The notes beneath the pieces are model-generated. The model searched no databases and was not told where the DNA came from. It was given only the letters and a program-made list of their open reading frames with translations. Shown here piece by piece: positions 1 through 7,222 of a DNA stretch of 12,258 nucleotides (its first letter is position 1; the number at the start of each line of letters is the position of its first letter). The DNA comes from Legionellales bacterium UBA2469 (lineage in GTDB: Bacteria; Pseudomonadota; Gammaproteobacteria; Legionellales; Legionellaceae). The translations under genes were made by a program, and so were the position numbers. The stretch covers positions 1-12,258 of the forward strand of contig DDPL01000017.1 in assembly GCA_002342175.1 (NCBI GenBank), in the 5' to 3' direction.

Positions 1-18
1 TAAAAAGATGTGACATTT

Positions 19-741
19 CTAAAGAGTTTTAACATATAAGGGTCTTTTAGGTGCTGGTTTTGGGTTAAATGCTTCATCCAGCAAGTTGTCAATCTTCAGG
101 GCGCTCGAATAACTTTGAATGGTTAGATATGATGAGTGGCAAAATTCATGTCGAAATCCCGCAAATTGCTTAAACAATTGGATTTGTGTTGTTTTGCCAG
201 CTGAGCGCGGTAGAGAAGCTGTTTTTTTTAAATCGGTAAGAAATTTTGCTAAACCCAGTATGTCTTGTATATTTTGTTCAAAATATTTGATTTGAAGCTT
301 AGGTGAATAGATATTCGAGATGCTTCTAGATAATAAGGCCGTTTGAATGGCATTGTTGGAAAAAAAAGGAATTTTCGGCGATAAGCCAAAAATGTTTTTT
401 GCATATTCAAAATCAATAGAAGCGTAGAGAAGATAAGTTTGAATTCGGGGCAATTGATGATTATGCATGATACATAAATAAAAACAAAGTGCTAATGCTG
501 TTCGGTGATTACCATCAATAAACCATTGTTTATTAACCAGTTCTTTGGCAAATGCGGAAATGGTCTCTATTGACAAAATAGGCGTAGAATCAAGTGTGGA
601 CTCAATATTAGCTATAAATTCTATAAACTTACTTTTTGTCAATTCAGATTTGAAAACTAAAATAGGATTTTCCGGAGGATTGGTGTAATCACTCAGACGG
701 ATTTGTAAATTAATGGATTCAAAAAGATCGACTAATGTCAT
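19..741 (-). CDS. Fic/Doc-like protein with a degenerate active-site motif
   Basis: This 240-residue protein is of unknown function. Residues 72-81 read QWFIDGNHRT, which lines up with the Fic/Doc core HPFxDGN(K/G)R. The Phe, Asp-Gly-Asn and Arg are kept, but the catalytic His is replaced by Gln72. In known Fic enzymes that His is the general base for transferring AMP or phosphate to a target hydroxyl, so this is either a pseudo-enzyme or a divergent member. The surrounding stretch (about 60-95) looks helical, as in the Fic fold. No [S/T]xxxE(G/N) inhibitory helix, signal peptide or membrane segment is obvious. The C-terminal ~100 residues are unassigned. The ATG start has no strong Shine-Dalgarno site. 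It is divergent from the 961-2647 membrane-protein genes and has its own promoter (785-813). I am confident it is a gene and moderately confident of the Fic relationship, which rests on one motif. Confidence 0.7.
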   Translation of the reverse strand: MTLVDLFESINLQIRLSDYTNPPENPILVFKSELTKSKFIEFIANIESTLDSTPILSIETISAFAKELVNKQWFIDGNHRTALALCFYLCIMHNHQLPRIQTYLLYASIDFEYAKNIFGLSPKIPFFSNNAIQTALLSRSISNIYSPKLQIKYFEQNIQDILGLAKFLTDLKKTASLPRSAGKTTQIQLFKQFAGFRHEFCHSSYLTIQSYSSALKIDNLLDEAFNPKPAPKRPLYVKTL

Positions 742-765
742 ATTACTTTGCAGTCATGATGCTTA

Positions 766-784
766 AATAATCAATTTGATTATT
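766..784. promoter_or_regulatory. Perfect 19-bp palindrome, candidate operator
   Basis: AATAATCAATTTGATTATT has two 9-base arms around one central base, with no mismatch. It starts directly downstream of the -10 box of the minus-strand promoter and covers the predicted transcription start. That is a classic position for a dimeric repressor site. The regulator is unknown. AT-rich palindromes also arise by chance, so the site is inferred from position and symmetry only. Confidence 0.4.
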
Positions 785-813
785 ATTTTAATATAAAAAG
801 CGCTTTTAATCAA
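785..813 (-). promoter_or_regulatory. Sigma70-type promoter of the Fic-like gene
   Basis: Reading the minus strand, a -35 box TTGATT (813-808) is followed by exactly 17 bases and a -10 box TAAAAT (790-785, five of six consensus bases). Transcription would start near 778, giving a leader of about 37 bases before the ATG at 741. The spacer contains the perfect palindrome AAAAGCGCTTTT (796-807). Confidence 0.6.
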
Positions 814-948
814 TTCTTGTGAAATAAAATGTTGTAACTCCATGAAAACAATCACCATGCTTTTTAGATTGGAATTTAAAATGGCAGAAATGCTTTTCAA
901 GGCGCTTACTTTTGGCTAGTTTAATTGCGTTATGGAAATATGGTTCGC

Positions 949-954
949 AAGGAG
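949..954 (+). promoter_or_regulatory. Shine-Dalgarno site fixing the start of gene A
   Basis: AAGGAG sits six bases before the ATG at 961. It lies inside the longer open frame that begins with TTG at 925, so it argues that the upstream codons are not translated. Confidence 0.7.
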
Positions 955-960
955 TCCAAC

Positions 961-1638
961 ATGCATCCTTATCGATTGATACCCCGTGTATTGATGCACG
1001 CACAATATTTGAAAAGCAAACCGATGGTACAAGCGGTGAATGAATTTTCTTCTTATGTCAGTCAATTATTTTTGTACCATCTTTTTGACGATGATGAAGA
1101 GCATACCTCACAATTATTAATTGCTCTATCGAGCATATCTCTTTATCGAAACATTCAATCAAGTATGTTTCACGCGATTCCTCTCCATTGTAAAAATATA
1201 TCAGATATCAATCGAATACTTGATAATCTCCAATATTCATTATTTGAAGAATATGGACAAGCTGATTTACGTCGTGAATTGAATTATCAAGCACATTACT
1301 TAAATGTTTATATGTTCTGTCAGTACTTGATGTACAAAGCGCTAGACCATCATTTAAAAGAAGATTTTCAAAGTATCTTGGAAAAAGAATTACAAACATT
1401 TGTTTTTAAAGAGTTTGGCAGCGTTCCTTGGACTTGGGGTGAAATTTTTAATTTTATTTTAATGGCGATGGCACTTTTGTTACTTATGTTTAGTGTATTG
1501 GTTTTGATTCCATCGATCACACAATGGGTTGCCAGTCAATGCGCGATTGAAATGATCAGCATTATTGTATCCGGTATTAGTGGATTATTTTTAGGTGGCT
1601 TTGTGCTTGCCCATACATGTACTACAAGGAGTTGTTGA
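961..1638 (+). CDS. Unknown protein with two C-terminal membrane segments (gene A of a three-gene cassette)
   Basis: I do not recognise this 225-residue protein. The first ~160 residues are polar, helical and rich in His, Tyr and Leu, with an acidic patch DDDEE at 43-47. They are followed by two hydrophobic segments at about 163-185 and 198-217 and a short tail ending CTTRSC. It therefore looks like a cytoplasmic domain anchored by a C-terminal membrane hairpin. I chose the ATG at 961 because AAGGAG lies six bases upstream. The frame is open back to a TTG at 925, but that start has no ribosome site. The stop codon shares one base with the next start (TGATG), implying translational coupling. 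No signal peptide or catalytic motif is visible. Confidence 0.75.
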   Translation: MHPYRLIPRVLMHAQYLKSKPMVQAVNEFSSYVSQLFLYHLFDDDEEHTSQLLIALSSISLYRNIQSSMFHAIPLHCKNISDINRILDNLQYSLFEEYGQADLRRELNYQAHYLNVYMFCQYLMYKALDHHLKEDFQSILEKELQTFVFKEFGSVPWTWGEIFNFILMAMALLLLMFSVLVLIPSITQWVASQCAIEMISIIVSGISGLFLGGFVLAHTCTTRSC

Positions 1639-2012
1639 TGGTTTTTGAAACAGCCTTAATACTTAGTGTCGTCAGTCCCATGGATATGTTGAAATTTGCA
1701 GGCTTGGGTTTAGGTTCGCTACTTTTTATTTTTTTGAATTGGAATGAAAAATCAGGATTCGAGCCGTTTTTTTCAATTGAGGGTTGGAAAAACTTATTTA
1801 AAGCGCTGCTGGAATTGATAGGTGGAAACGAAAAGATATTTAAAGCGTTATGTAGAACCATCTCCGAATCGAGACAAACGCTTGAGCAACAAGCGTATCA
1901 AAAAATGAGTGGTGGATTAAAAGATGCATTCGATGTTTTGAATCATGAAATGGCATCTATGGAATCTATATTATTGCAATTAGAGAACCATTTGGTTAAA
2001 AAATCACAATAA
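1638..2012 (+). CDS. Small unknown membrane protein (gene B of the cassette)
   Basis: This is a 124-residue protein of no recognised family. A hydrophobic N-terminal part includes a clear membrane segment at about 18-34, rich in Gly, Leu and Phe. A Trp/Phe-rich amphipathic stretch follows (about 42-62), then a mostly charged helical tail (about 66-122) that could form a coiled coil. I placed the start at the ATG at 1638, which has AAGGAG six bases upstream (1626-1631) and overlaps the stop of gene A by one base. An in-frame ATG at 1617 would add seven residues but lies upstream of that ribosome site. Gene C follows after 14 bases. The topology (short membrane anchor plus long helical tail) resembles gene C and suggests a shared membrane complex, by inference only. 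Confidence 0.7.
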   Translation: MVFETALILSVVSPMDMLKFAGLGLGSLLFIFLNWNEKSGFEPFFSIEGWKNLFKALLELIGGNEKIFKALCRTISESRQTLEQQAYQKMSGGLKDAFDVLNHEMASMESILLQLENHLVKKSQ

Positions 2013-2026
2013 TTAGGGATAGGGCA

Positions 2027-2647
2027 ATGGGCGTTTTGGATATATTTGGTTTTTGGAATAATGACAATTATTGGTCGACTCAGGAAATGAGTTTAGACAT
2101 CTTAAAATTGAAAATGGAATACGAGGAACAATTTTCTTTGTTTGATAATATGGCTATATATTATCGTATGATCAATTGGTGGAATAGATTTATGATACAT
2201 GTGGGGTTATGTATCATTGGCGTTGGATTAGCCTTTTTAGCGATATCAACGTTATCTGTTTGTCTAATTATCGGCACTTATATGCTCTCGACAACACTTT
2301 TGGTATGGCATGCTGAAAGTCTTGCCAAACGATTTTTACATCTTACACAAAGTATACAAAAAAATCAGGAAACATTAGATGCCAATATTTACCAATCCAG
2401 TCAATTAATTATTCAATTGGAAGAGCAAATTGAACTGCAAGTAACAAAGACGCACGAACTTCAAGGAGAGGCATTGAAAGCATCGGAGGACTTAAAAAAG
2501 ATTAGAAACTTTTGTGCCGAAGTCGAGACAGATTTTAAAACTTTATCCGATGAACTTAGACAATACCAGGAAGTGATTACAAAGCGGATGCAAACTGCAC
2601 TGAATTTATTTTCAGGTGCAGAACCATCCGCAAAGCGATTAGTTTGA
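2027..2647 (+). CDS. Unknown membrane protein with a coiled-coil tail (gene C of the cassette)
   Basis: This 206-residue protein matches no family I recognise. An aromatic-rich N-terminus (FGFWNNDNYW at 7-16) leads into a helical stretch. Two adjacent hydrophobic segments at about 56-76 and 78-95 form a probable membrane hairpin. Residues about 103-190 are Gln/Glu/Lys/Leu-rich with coiled-coil spacing and no helix breakers. Both ends are probably on the cytoplasmic side. The ATG start is preceded by a purine-rich GGGATAGGG, a moderate ribosome site. Its last nine bases overlap the 3' end of nadA on the other strand. It is the third gene of a compact unit with genes A and B. Confidence 0.75.
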   Translation: MGVLDIFGFWNNDNYWSTQEMSLDILKLKMEYEEQFSLFDNMAIYYRMINWWNRFMIHVGLCIIGVGLAFLAISTLSVCLIIGTYMLSTTLLVWHAESLAKRFLHLTQSIQKNQETLDANIYQSSQLIIQLEEQIELQVTKTHELQGEALKASEDLKKIRNFCAEVETDFKTLSDELRQYQEVITKRMQTALNLFSGAEPSAKRLV

Positions 2648-3976
2648 TTCAGTAATGCGAATCATGTTTTCCAATGCATACCGCGCATTTTGAATGACCC
2701 ATGATTGCTCTTGGGGCGATAAACGTTGACGTATGCCTGTGAATTCATTCACAACATCGCCAGATTTGACGATATTGTAAGGTAACGATTGGCCTTTTCT
2801 TAATAAATCTAAAAGAGCGACAAGATGAGGGGGATCATTACGAGACATGGTCGCACAGCCACAGCCAATCATGGGGCTATTGGGAATATTGGCTTCTGCG
2901 ACATTGACGACCTGAATATTTTTTTGCTTGGCTTGTTGCTTAAGATAATTCACCATATGATTTTCAGTGGCAATGGCATATTTTTTGGTCTTTGCTCTAT
3001 CATTTAAGACTTGATCCCAAATAAATGCTGTTGATCCCATAGAGTCACTGGCATTCATCACGCTATTTTTACATTCGGGATGACAAACCACATGATAGCC
3101 CTGTGCTTTCCAGTAATGACACATATCAGATTGATAAGTGGTATGAACAGTACATTCACTTGCAAAAAGAATGATTTGAGCATCATCAAATTGACGTTGT
3201 GTGGTCTGATTTTGTTGATCTAAACGATATTGCGCGCCCTCTGTCCCTTTGGGCCAGTAGGCAAGATGTTTGATGTTGAGCCATTGGGCGACGTTTTCAC
3301 CCATGTGTTGATCGGGAATAAATAGGATTTTTTTATTTTGCGCAAGAGCCCACTCAAAGATTTTTTTGACGTTGGAGCTCGTGCAAACTGCTCCACCTTG
3401 TGCACCGGTTAAGGCTTTAACTCGACCAGAGGTATTCATGTAACAGACCGGTAAAATTTTATCTTTGCCATATCGCGCGTTCAGTTGCTCAATTGCAGGT
3501 TCAACCATAAAGTCTTTGGCAAACATTTCCATGGTACAACCTGACTTAGGGTTAGTGATATAAACGTTTTGGTCGGGAAGTGCTAAAATACTAATCGATT
3601 CCGCCATAAAATGCACCGCCGATTCGACAATGACTTTCTTCTCGGGATGTTTGGCTGCCATTAAAGCGAGTTGATAAGAGTCGCCAATCACACCGCCAAA
3701 CTCTTGTATCAATTGAACAATCTCACCACCCATGTAGTAATGGGCAAGCAGGAGAAGTTCGTTGCCAAAATGTTTTTGTGCTTTTTCAATATAAGGGCGC
3801 ATCCATTGAATAATGGTGGTCAGCTTGCGATCGGGTAATGCTAAGTATTCTTCAGCATAAGGAATAAATTCAGTTTGATACCAATCGAGTGGATAGTCGG
3901 ATTGACAAATTGACATATCGTTGGTGATCTTTATCAGTGTTTTCGCGGGCTCATAATTCGTTTGGCTTTTAAACAT
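2639..3976 (-). CDS. nadA: Quinolinate synthase, long form
   Basis: NadA condenses iminoaspartate with dihydroxyacetone phosphate to give quinolinate, using a [4Fe-4S] cluster. The 445 residues show family landmarks: AHYY (78-81), GDS (98-100), NPKSGC (142-147), YMNTSGRVKA (179-188), CTSSN (198-202), PDQHMG (221-226), HPEC (299-302), MGST (313-316) and GCGCATM (371-377). The cluster ligands are probably Cys147, Cys275 (ECTVH) and Cys374, by alignment from memory with E. coli. It is about 100 residues longer than E. coli NadA (347), with an extra N-terminal stretch and an insert of roughly 35 residues near 242-275. I chose the ATG at 3976 because GAGGA lies seven bases upstream. A TTG at 3994, overlapping the nadB stop, would add six residues. 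It is the last gene of purB-nadB-nadA. Confidence 0.93.
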   Translation of the reverse strand: MFKSQTNYEPAKTLIKITNDMSICQSDYPLDWYQTEFIPYAEEYLALPDRKLTTIIQWMRPYIEKAQKHFGNELLLLAHYYMGGEIVQLIQEFGGVIGDSYQLALMAAKHPEKKVIVESAVHFMAESISILALPDQNVYITNPKSGCTMEMFAKDFMVEPAIEQLNARYGKDKILPVCYMNTSGRVKALTGAQGGAVCTSSNVKKIFEWALAQNKKILFIPDQHMGENVAQWLNIKHLAYWPKGTEGAQYRLDQQNQTTQRQFDDAQIILFASECTVHTTYQSDMCHYWKAQGYHVVCHPECKNSVMNASDSMGSTAFIWDQVLNDRAKTKKYAIATENHMVNYLKQQAKQKNIQVVNVAEANIPNSPMIGCGCATMSRNDPPHLVALLDLLRKGQSLPYNIVKSGDVVNEFTGIRQRLSPQEQSWVIQNARYALENMIRITESN

Positions 3977-3983
3977 CAGCAAG

Positions 3984-3988
3984 TCCTC
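3984..3988 (-). promoter_or_regulatory. Shine-Dalgarno site supporting the nadA start
   Basis: On the minus strand GAGGA lies seven bases before the ATG at 3976, in the 14-base gap after nadB. It favours this ATG over the upstream TTG at 3994. Confidence 0.6.
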
Positions 3989-3990
3989 GG

Positions 3991-5646
3991 TCAAATGAAA
4001 CGGTTTTCAGGATACATCATCCTATCGATACTATTTTGGGCATGATTGCTTAGCTGTGGATAATCTTCGCGAAAGTGTGTCCCACGGGATTCTTTCCGTG
4101 CAAGTGCAGAGCGGACAATCAATTCTGAAACACAGATAATATTGCGCAATTCAACAAGATCAGCTGTTATCAGATGTTCCCAGTAATATTCTTCAATAAT
4201 TTTTCGACGAATTTTAAGCATCTGCAGTAAATCTTCAAGCCCTTCTTGAGTCCGAATAATTCCTGCATACGCAGTCATTTCATTGCGAAGGCTGCGCCAA
4301 TGGGTATTAATTTGGCTCGCACGTCGAGGATTGAAATGTGTTGGTGATTGCCACGTCGGGATATCAGGGCGCTTTTTCAAGGGTTTTGATGCTTCAAGCA
4401 ATGACGCATGGGCTGCATTTTTCGCCATGACGACGGCTTCTAATAATGAATTACTTGCTAAACGGTTCGCACCATGCAATCCGGTGCAAGCAACTTCGCC
4501 AATGGCAAATAAACGCTTGAGATCAGTTCGGCCATCAATATCGGTCAATATGCCACCACATTGGTAATGTGCTCCAGGAACAACGGGTATGGGATCCTTG
4601 CTGATATCAATTCCAATATCTGCAAGGGTTCGATAAATATAAGGGAAGTGAGAGTTCAGAAAAGATTTCGATTTATGGGTAATATCGAGATAAACAAAAT
4701 GATTTTTACTGGATTCAATTTCATTAAAAATTGCTCGCGCAACAATATCTCGCGTCGCCAGTTCAAGTTGTTCGGGAGCATAACGAGTCATGAATCGTTC
4801 ACCCGTATCCGCATTTTTTAAAATAGCGCCTTCACCACGTAGGGCTTCAGAGATCAATAGATCATTGTATTGTGGATGATGCAGAAGGGTGGGATGAAAT
4901 TGATAAAATTCCATATTACTAATCCGTGCTCCTGCCCGGTAAGCCATAGCAACACCATCGCCGGTCGCAACATCAGGATTCGATGTGTATCGATAAACTT
5001 TACCCGAGCCACCGGTTGCCAGAACCACAACATTTGCGAGCATGGTGTGAATCATGAGTGAATGTTGATCGAGCACATAAGCGCCCAAGACTTCGCCTTG
5101 CGAGTCAATCCGATAAGGGTATTGGTGAACAATTAAATTGACAGCACTATGTGAAGAAAAAATTTCAATTTGTGGATGTTGTAAAACAGCCTGATAAAGT
5201 TTTTCAATAATACTTTTTCCGGTTTGATCGCCACAATTCAGGACACGTCTAGTATGATGCCCACCTTCTTTAGCAAGGATAAAATAACCCGCATTATCTT
5301 TTGCAAAGGGCACGTTGTAGCGCAATAAGTCTTGAATCGCTTGCGGTCCTTGTTGCACGATACATTCCACGTGGGGTTGGTAACTTAAACCGGCACCAGC
5401 AACTAAGGTATCTTTGATATGTTGTTCAACGCTATCCAGCGGATCAGTTACTGCAGCAATACCGCCTTGGGCATAACGGCTATTACATTCCATGGCATCT
5501 GCTTTGCAAATCATTGCAATTTTAAGATGTGGTTGTAACGTCAGAATTTGCAAGGCATAGTGCATTCCTGCCAACCCTGAGCCGATGATCAAAATATCGT
5601 GTTGGAATGTTTTGCCACTTTGTTTTGTGAATGTTGATGTTGTCAT
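3991..5646 (-). CDS. nadB: L-aspartate oxidase
   Basis: NadB is an FAD enzyme that oxidises aspartate to iminoaspartate, the first step of de novo NAD synthesis. The product is unstable and passes to NadA, encoded next. The 551 residues (E. coli 540) begin with the FAD-binding dinucleotide fold IIGSGLAG (20-27), then SRYAQGG (56-62) and EGGHHTRRV (127-135). The succinate dehydrogenase/fumarate reductase-type active site follows: QFHPT with His251, EALRGEGA (267-274), ATRD with Arg299, GAHYQCGG with His360, and HGANRLASNSLLEA (391-404) with Arg395. These residues correspond to the substrate-binding set of the E. coli enzyme. The ATG overlaps the purB stop by four bases (ATGA) and lacks a strong ribosome site, so coupled translation is likely. 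The family can use oxygen or fumarate as acceptor. Confidence 0.96.
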   Translation of the reverse strand: MTTSTFTKQSGKTFQHDILIIGSGLAGMHYALQILTLQPHLKIAMICKADAMECNSRYAQGGIAAVTDPLDSVEQHIKDTLVAGAGLSYQPHVECIVQQGPQAIQDLLRYNVPFAKDNAGYFILAKEGGHHTRRVLNCGDQTGKSIIEKLYQAVLQHPQIEIFSSHSAVNLIVHQYPYRIDSQGEVLGAYVLDQHSLMIHTMLANVVVLATGGSGKVYRYTSNPDVATGDGVAMAYRAGARISNMEFYQFHPTLLHHPQYNDLLISEALRGEGAILKNADTGERFMTRYAPEQLELATRDIVARAIFNEIESSKNHFVYLDITHKSKSFLNSHFPYIYRTLADIGIDISKDPIPVVPGAHYQCGGILTDIDGRTDLKRLFAIGEVACTGLHGANRLASNSLLEAVVMAKNAAHASLLEASKPLKKRPDIPTWQSPTHFNPRRASQINTHWRSLRNEMTAYAGIIRTQEGLEDLLQMLKIRRKIIEEYYWEHLITADLVELRNIICVSELIVRSALARKESRGTHFREDYPQLSNHAQNSIDRMMYPENRFI

Positions 5647-7013
5647 GAAAATGCTTTAACCAGTGTTGGCGCTAAACCAATGTAATTTTCAGGCGTCAGT
5701 TGAGATAAAACTTTCTTAAAATCGTCAGGAATATTCAATTGTTGAATAAAGCTTTGTATTTGAGCATGATTTATCTCCTGGCCACGTGTTAAGTCACGCA
5801 GTTTTTCATAGGCTTTTTCATCGCCAAATCGTCGCATGACGGTTTGAATGGCCTCGCCAATCACATTCCAGTGTTCAGCTAAATCTATTTTCAACTGTTG
5901 TGTATTGATTTGTAACTTATCATTGCCTTTGGCAAGTGATTGATAAGCGATTTGGGCATATGCAAATGCGGTGCCTAGGTTACGAAGGACCGTTGAATCG
6001 GATAAATCTCGTTGAAGACGGGATTGAGTAAGTTTAGATGCAAAATATTCAAATAAAGCATTTGAAAGACCCAGGTTGCCTTCTGCATTTTCAAAATCAA
6101 TCGGATTGACTTTATGAGGCATGGTTGATGAGCCAACTTCGCCTGGAACTGTTTTTTGGGTGAAATATCCCATTGAAATATATTGCCATACATCTTTGGC
6201 ATAATCCAATAAGATGTTGTTAATTCGAATCATGAGGTGTGAAACTTCGGCGATGCCATCGTGGGGCTCAATTTGGGTACTATAAGCATTAAACGACAAC
6301 CCAAGAGATTCTACAAAATGATGCGCATGCTGACGCCAATTGACTTCAGGATAAGCGATGATATGTGCGTTATAATTGCCAACCGCGCCATTACACTTCG
6401 CTGGAATGAGTGCTTCGGCCAATTGTTGCATGGGGCGCTTAAGGCGAGCTGCAAAATTAATGAATTCTTTACCCATGGTGGTTGGTGTTGCTGGTTGTCC
6501 GTGAGTTCGTGCAAGCATGGCATCTTCAGCATATTTTTTTCCTAGCATAGTTATACCGGCAACCGTTTCGGCAATACTGGGTAAAATAACTTGTGCAAGT
6601 CCCTCTTTGATCATAAGGGCGTAGGCGATGTTATTGATGTCTTCTGATGTACAAGCAAAATGGGTAAAAGGTTTTAAATCCCGCAAATGGGTATGCATTT
6701 CCAATTTGCTTTGTAAATAATATTCAACGGCTTTGACATCATGATTTGTTTGAGATTCAAATTGTTTAACAATTTGAGCTTCAGTTTCATTAAAGTTATC
6801 AAGAATGGATTGTAGATATTCGATTTCTGAATCGGATAGGCTTTTGATTTCAGGAATGGCAGGATTTTCGCAAAGCGATTCTAACCAACGAATTTCGACC
6901 ATTAACCGAAAATAAATTAAAGCATATTCGCTAAAGTATTTAGAAAGCGTACGAATTTTTTTATGGTATCGCCCATCAATTGGGCTAATCGCGGTGAGCG
7001 TCGAAAGAGTCAT
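5643..7013 (-). CDS. purB: Adenylosuccinate lyase
   Basis: PurB acts twice in purine synthesis: it splits SAICAR to AICAR and adenylosuccinate to AMP, releasing fumarate each time. It is a cytosolic tetramer of the fumarase/aspartase superfamily. The 456 residues equal the E. coli length. The visible sites are SPIDGRY (10-16), TSEDINN (122-128), ARTHGQPATP (168-177) with the catalytic His171, and the signature SSTMPHKVNP (295-304) with the catalytic Ser295. These positions match E. coli numbering. The ATG at 7013 has only a weak ribosome site (AGG). It is the first clear gene of the purB-nadB-nadA unit. E. coli pairs purB with hflD, and no hflD is seen here. No strong promoter was found upstream on this strand. 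Confidence 0.97.
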   Translation of the reverse strand: MTLSTLTAISPIDGRYHKKIRTLSKYFSEYALIYFRLMVEIRWLESLCENPAIPEIKSLSDSEIEYLQSILDNFNETEAQIVKQFESQTNHDVKAVEYYLQSKLEMHTHLRDLKPFTHFACTSEDINNIAYALMIKEGLAQVILPSIAETVAGITMLGKKYAEDAMLARTHGQPATPTTMGKEFINFAARLKRPMQQLAEALIPAKCNGAVGNYNAHIIAYPEVNWRQHAHHFVESLGLSFNAYSTQIEPHDGIAEVSHLMIRINNILLDYAKDVWQYISMGYFTQKTVPGEVGSSTMPHKVNPIDFENAEGNLGLSNALFEYFASKLTQSRLQRDLSDSTVLRNLGTAFAYAQIAYQSLAKGNDKLQINTQQLKIDLAEHWNVIGEAIQTVMRRFGDEKAYEKLRDLTRGQEINHAQIQSFIQQLNIPDDFKKVLSQLTPENYIGLAPTLVKAFS

Positions 7014-7036
7014 GTCTAACCTATATTAATAACAAC

Positions 7037-7222
7037 CTAGATGATTAATTTGCTTTTTTCAGCATCAATTGCTGAGTATAACGAAGGATGTGAAGGCTGT
7101 AAATAATGCCCAACGGCGCTGACAATTTGCAAATAAATAATTGACTGGGTTAAATGAATCAATTTAGAAAGGTGGGAAGCAAGTTTTGGTAATCTTTCTT
7201 CGATTTGTATTCGAGCATTCAC
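7037..7222 (-). CDS. Possible small protein upstream of purB, doubtful
   Basis: A 61-codon frame starts with GTG and ends 23 bases before purB. Its translation looks protein-like, with a helical, amphipathic N-terminal half (IEERLPKLASHLSKLIHL at 7-24) followed by a hydrophobic stretch. No family is recognised. Against it, the start is GTG, the nearest purine-rich sites (AGAAGA immediately upstream, AAGGAT 12 bases away) are badly spaced, and its start lies inside the -35 region of the ppsA promoter. It could be a real leader gene of the purB operon, a decayed gene remnant, or chance. Confidence 0.3.
   Translation of the reverse strand: MNARIQIEERLPKLASHLSKLIHLTQSIIYLQIVSAVGHYLQPSHPSLYSAIDAEKSKLII

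Noticed and set aside
181..210. SAGKTT (180-185) in the Fic-like protein as a P-loop ATPase motif
   Set aside because: The GxxxxGK[S/T] spacing is absent and there is no preceding beta-strand pattern, so it is chance resemblance.
925..960. Extending cassette gene A upstream to a TTG start
   Set aside because: The AAGGAG site at 949-954 is ideally placed for the ATG at 961, and the TTG has no ribosome site.
806..1003. A 65-codon open frame on the minus strand in the divergent intergenic region
   Set aside because: It overlaps the supported start and ribosome site of cassette gene A and covers the -35 box of the Fic-like gene promoter. Its composition is not convincingly protein-like.
1617..1637. 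Upstream ATG for cassette gene B
   Set aside because: The ribosome site AAGGAG (1626-1631) lies downstream of this ATG and fits the start at 1638 instead.
4283..5061. Open frames on the plus strand inside nadB
   Set aside because: They are antisense to a fully conserved gene, have no ribosome sites and show no protein-like pattern.
7060..7074. Hairpin CAGCA-TCAAT-TGCTG as a terminator
   Set aside because: The T-run precedes the stem on the plus strand and is an A-run on the minus strand, so neither direction gives stem followed by U-run. The stem is only five pairs.
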